A DNA stretch of 64,000 nt from Larimichthys crocea (Eukaryota; Chordata; Actinopteri; Sciaenidae): contig NC_040028.1 of assembly GCF_000972845.2 (NCBI RefSeq), positions 11,726,038-11,790,037 on the forward strand, written 5' to 3'. Below the pieces are notes generated by a model that saw only the letters and a program-made list of their open reading frames with translations, was not told where the DNA came from and did not search any database. A program made the translations under genes and the position numbers. Of the stretch, positions 63,881-64,000 are shown one piece after another; position 1 is the first letter of the stretch; every line of letters starts with the position of its first letter.

Positions 63881-64000
63881 TCTTGTGGAGAAATCGCTGA
63901 AGTCAAAGGTCAATGGTGAGGTCAGGAAGGAAGAAAGTGTTCAGGAGCCTCTGATGTCCTATGCTGTATTATTTATTGACGCTTTATCAAGGAGAATTAG
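63881..64000 (+). repeat. Unclassified duplicated sequence, copy 2 (matches 36681-36800), cut by window end
   Basis: Aligned base for base with 36681-36800 at a constant offset of 27,200. I count nine mismatches in 120 and no gaps. The upstream boundary is sharp. The same reading frame is open in both copies. The copy continues beyond the window. Confidence 0.85.

Overview
The window is vertebrate, almost certainly teleost fish, DNA. Two neuronal-type genes lie in the same orientation. The repeats include many (CA)n/(TG)n microsatellites, a tRNA-derived SINE and several families of short inverted-repeat elements typical of ray-finned, probably percomorph, fish. No bacterial genes, CRISPR arrays, rRNA genes or intact transposase/reverse transcriptase genes were seen.

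Layout: (1) 1-5920 is the 3' end of a polypeptide GalNAc-transferase gene, best matched to galnt13. It holds two alternative terminal coding exons (852-1037 and 5780-5920). Both follow a splice acceptor in phase 0, each encodes a version of the third (gamma) ricin-type lectin repeat, and each ends in its own stop codon. (2) 5921-16874 is a probable 3'UTR followed by the intergenic space, including a 1.85-kb element bounded by inverted ends (6516-8368). (3) 16875-39080 is the whole coding part of kcnj3 (GIRK1/Kir3.1) in three exons: 17856-18533, 19413-19629 and 38485-39080, joined by an 879-bp and an 18,855-bp intron. The spliced product is 496 residues and looks intact. (4) 39081-64000 is the kcnj3 3'UTR and a long gene-poor tract of repeats with no recognisable gene.

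The order galnt13 then kcnj3, on the same strand, matches the human 2q24 region as I recall it, which supports both gene names. The two genes are not known to act in one pathway: galnt13 starts mucin-type O-glycosylation in the Golgi, and kcnj3 encodes a subunit of the G-protein-gated inward rectifier K+ channel.

The points most worth a second look are the duplicated, phase-matched galnt13 terminal exons, where the alternative copy replaces the CLD aspartate; the five LPxKLxx-hydrophobic repeats in the Kir3.1 tail; the 32-base T tract and acceptor-like sequence directly before the kcnj3 start codon; and a 120-bp sequence present twice, 27,200 bp apart, without indels.
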